Below the pieces are notes generated by a model, which worked only from the letters and a program-made list of their open reading frames with translations, made no database searches and was not told the DNA's origin. A stretch of 64,000 bases of DNA, from assembly GCF_022539315.1 (NCBI RefSeq), contig NC_066313.1, positions 9,799,764-9,863,763 on the forward strand, in the 5' to 3' direction. How positions within the stretch are numbered: position 1 is the stretch's first letter; each line of letters opens with the position of its first letter. A program made the translations under genes and the position numbers. This document shows, piece by piece, positions 63,238 through 64,000 of this stretch. The stretch comes from Serinus canaria (taxonomy: Eukaryota; Chordata; Aves; Passeriformes; Fringillidae).

Positions 63238-63431
63238 CATTTCTTTTAATAGTAGCAGGATACAGAGTATTTCAGGAAATTCAAGATATTTTACTGATGT
63301 ATTGGAATTAAATGCTTCCCAATATTTATCTGATAATTAATGTTACAGATTATACATATCTATATTCTGAGAAACACCAAAAACTTTCCTGCCATTGTGC
63401 TTCCCCAAAGCAGCCTTGATCTAAAAGTGCT

Positions 63432-63491
63432 TCTATTTTATTCATCCTGCTATTTTATTCATCCTTTTATTCATTCTTTTGTTCATCCTTC
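63432..63491. repeat. Degenerate TTCATCC minisatellite
   Basis: Four loosely repeated units of the form TATTTTATTCATCC(T/TG), at spacings of about 12-18 bases, with the last two degraded (tcattc, ttcatcc). Confidence 0.75.
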
Positions 63492-64000
63492 CCATTACTC
63501 CACAGTCAATAATGATGTAGGATTTTTAACTCAAACACATTTCTTCACTTCTGTCTTCCTTAACAGCACATGAAACCTTATTTTCTCTAAAGACAACCTT
63601 ACCATGCAACACGATGGGGCAAATCTGACTGGTTTTGGCTATCAGAGCTGAAATCTCTTTTTGGAACAAACAGAACTCAGCTAAGATCCATTACTTGAGG
63701 ATTTTTCTCTTTTACTTTTCCCCTGTTCCCTTACTGCCTACCATGTGAGAACCAGACACCAACTAAAAAATGCAAAGACAAATGAGAAAGAGAAGCCCCC
63801 AATCTCAGCAGATCCCAGCCACAAGTTCACTCCCAATTCAGACACAGCAGTCCTGCAACACAAAGCTGACCTCACTCTGCTGATCCCACCCGAAATCCTG
63901 CACCCTCGGTTCAAGTTCTGGCCTTTTGTTTTTAGGCTTTGATCAGAACATAATGATAAGTTCTTCTGACTCATTTTTCCAGAGGAAATAGGTAAAGCAC

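Larger units (their letters stand above)
62986..64000. other. Unique stretch with small repeats, no gene seen
   Basis: Contains the repeat cluster at 63193-63237 and a degenerate TTCATCC-type minisatellite at 63432-63491. The CR1 above may extend a little past 62985, but I cannot follow it. The last 300 bases hold overlapping open frames on both strands with no recognisable product. Confidence 0.5.

Noticed and set aside
1..64000. CRISPR arrays, operons, phage or plasmid features
   Set aside because: No regularly spaced repeats, no dense same-strand coding and no bacterial signals; the recognised repeats are avian.

Overview
The window looks like bird nuclear DNA, most likely from a songbird or another neoavian. 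It is AT-rich, has few repeats, and holds no protein-coding gene I can support. The diagnosis rests on interspersed repeats I recognise by sequence: 3' ends of CR1 (chicken repeat 1) LINEs, including one with the typical ATTCTGTGA-like tail, and long terminal repeats (LTRs) of avian endogenous retroviruses. No operons, tRNA, rRNA, CRISPR arrays or prokaryotic signals were seen. The longest open frames, about 140-150 codons, are what an AT-rich eukaryotic sequence gives by chance, or they lie in repeats. I read the window as intergenic or deep-intronic sequence, a gene-desert type. I cannot exclude small exons, which would need transcript or cross-species data.

Layout. 1-3.5 kb: AT-rich sequence with a CA microsatellite. 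3.53-3.93 kb: a 5'-truncated CR1 on the + strand. 4-13.8 kb: unique sequence with one stretch of protein-like, frame-broken minus-strand reading near 12.3-12.7 kb. 13.87-14.26 kb: a probable LTR on the minus strand with a clear TATA box. 14.3-31.2 kb: unique sequence with a candidate enhancer at 16.26-16.5 kb, a hairpin next to a 27-A run at 20.0 kb, a CpG-bearing island at 22.25-22.5 kb and two young tandem duplications at 23.3-23.55 kb. 31.25-31.82 kb: a well-preserved solo LTR, minus strand. 33.04-33.10 kb: a perfect 27-bp-arm hairpin. 36.9-37.2 kb: a CpG-rich patch beside a T-run. 41.9-42.45 kb: the best candidate regulatory element, with an RFX X-box-like site. 44.14 kb: a second, decayed LTR fragment. 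47.6 kb and 48.6 kb: two more CR1 ends. 61.9-63.0 kb: an old, much-decayed CR1 of about 1.1 kb covering the 3' UTR and part of the reverse transcriptase. Recognised transposable elements sum to about 3 kb (4-5%), in line with the low repeat load of bird genomes.

I found no new multi-gene system. The most distinctive items are the perfect hairpin at 33.04 kb, which has the form expected from a replication template switch, the X-box/homeobox-like elements in otherwise featureless DNA, and the ancient CR1. Regulatory calls are inferences from motif appearance only; no alignment could be run.
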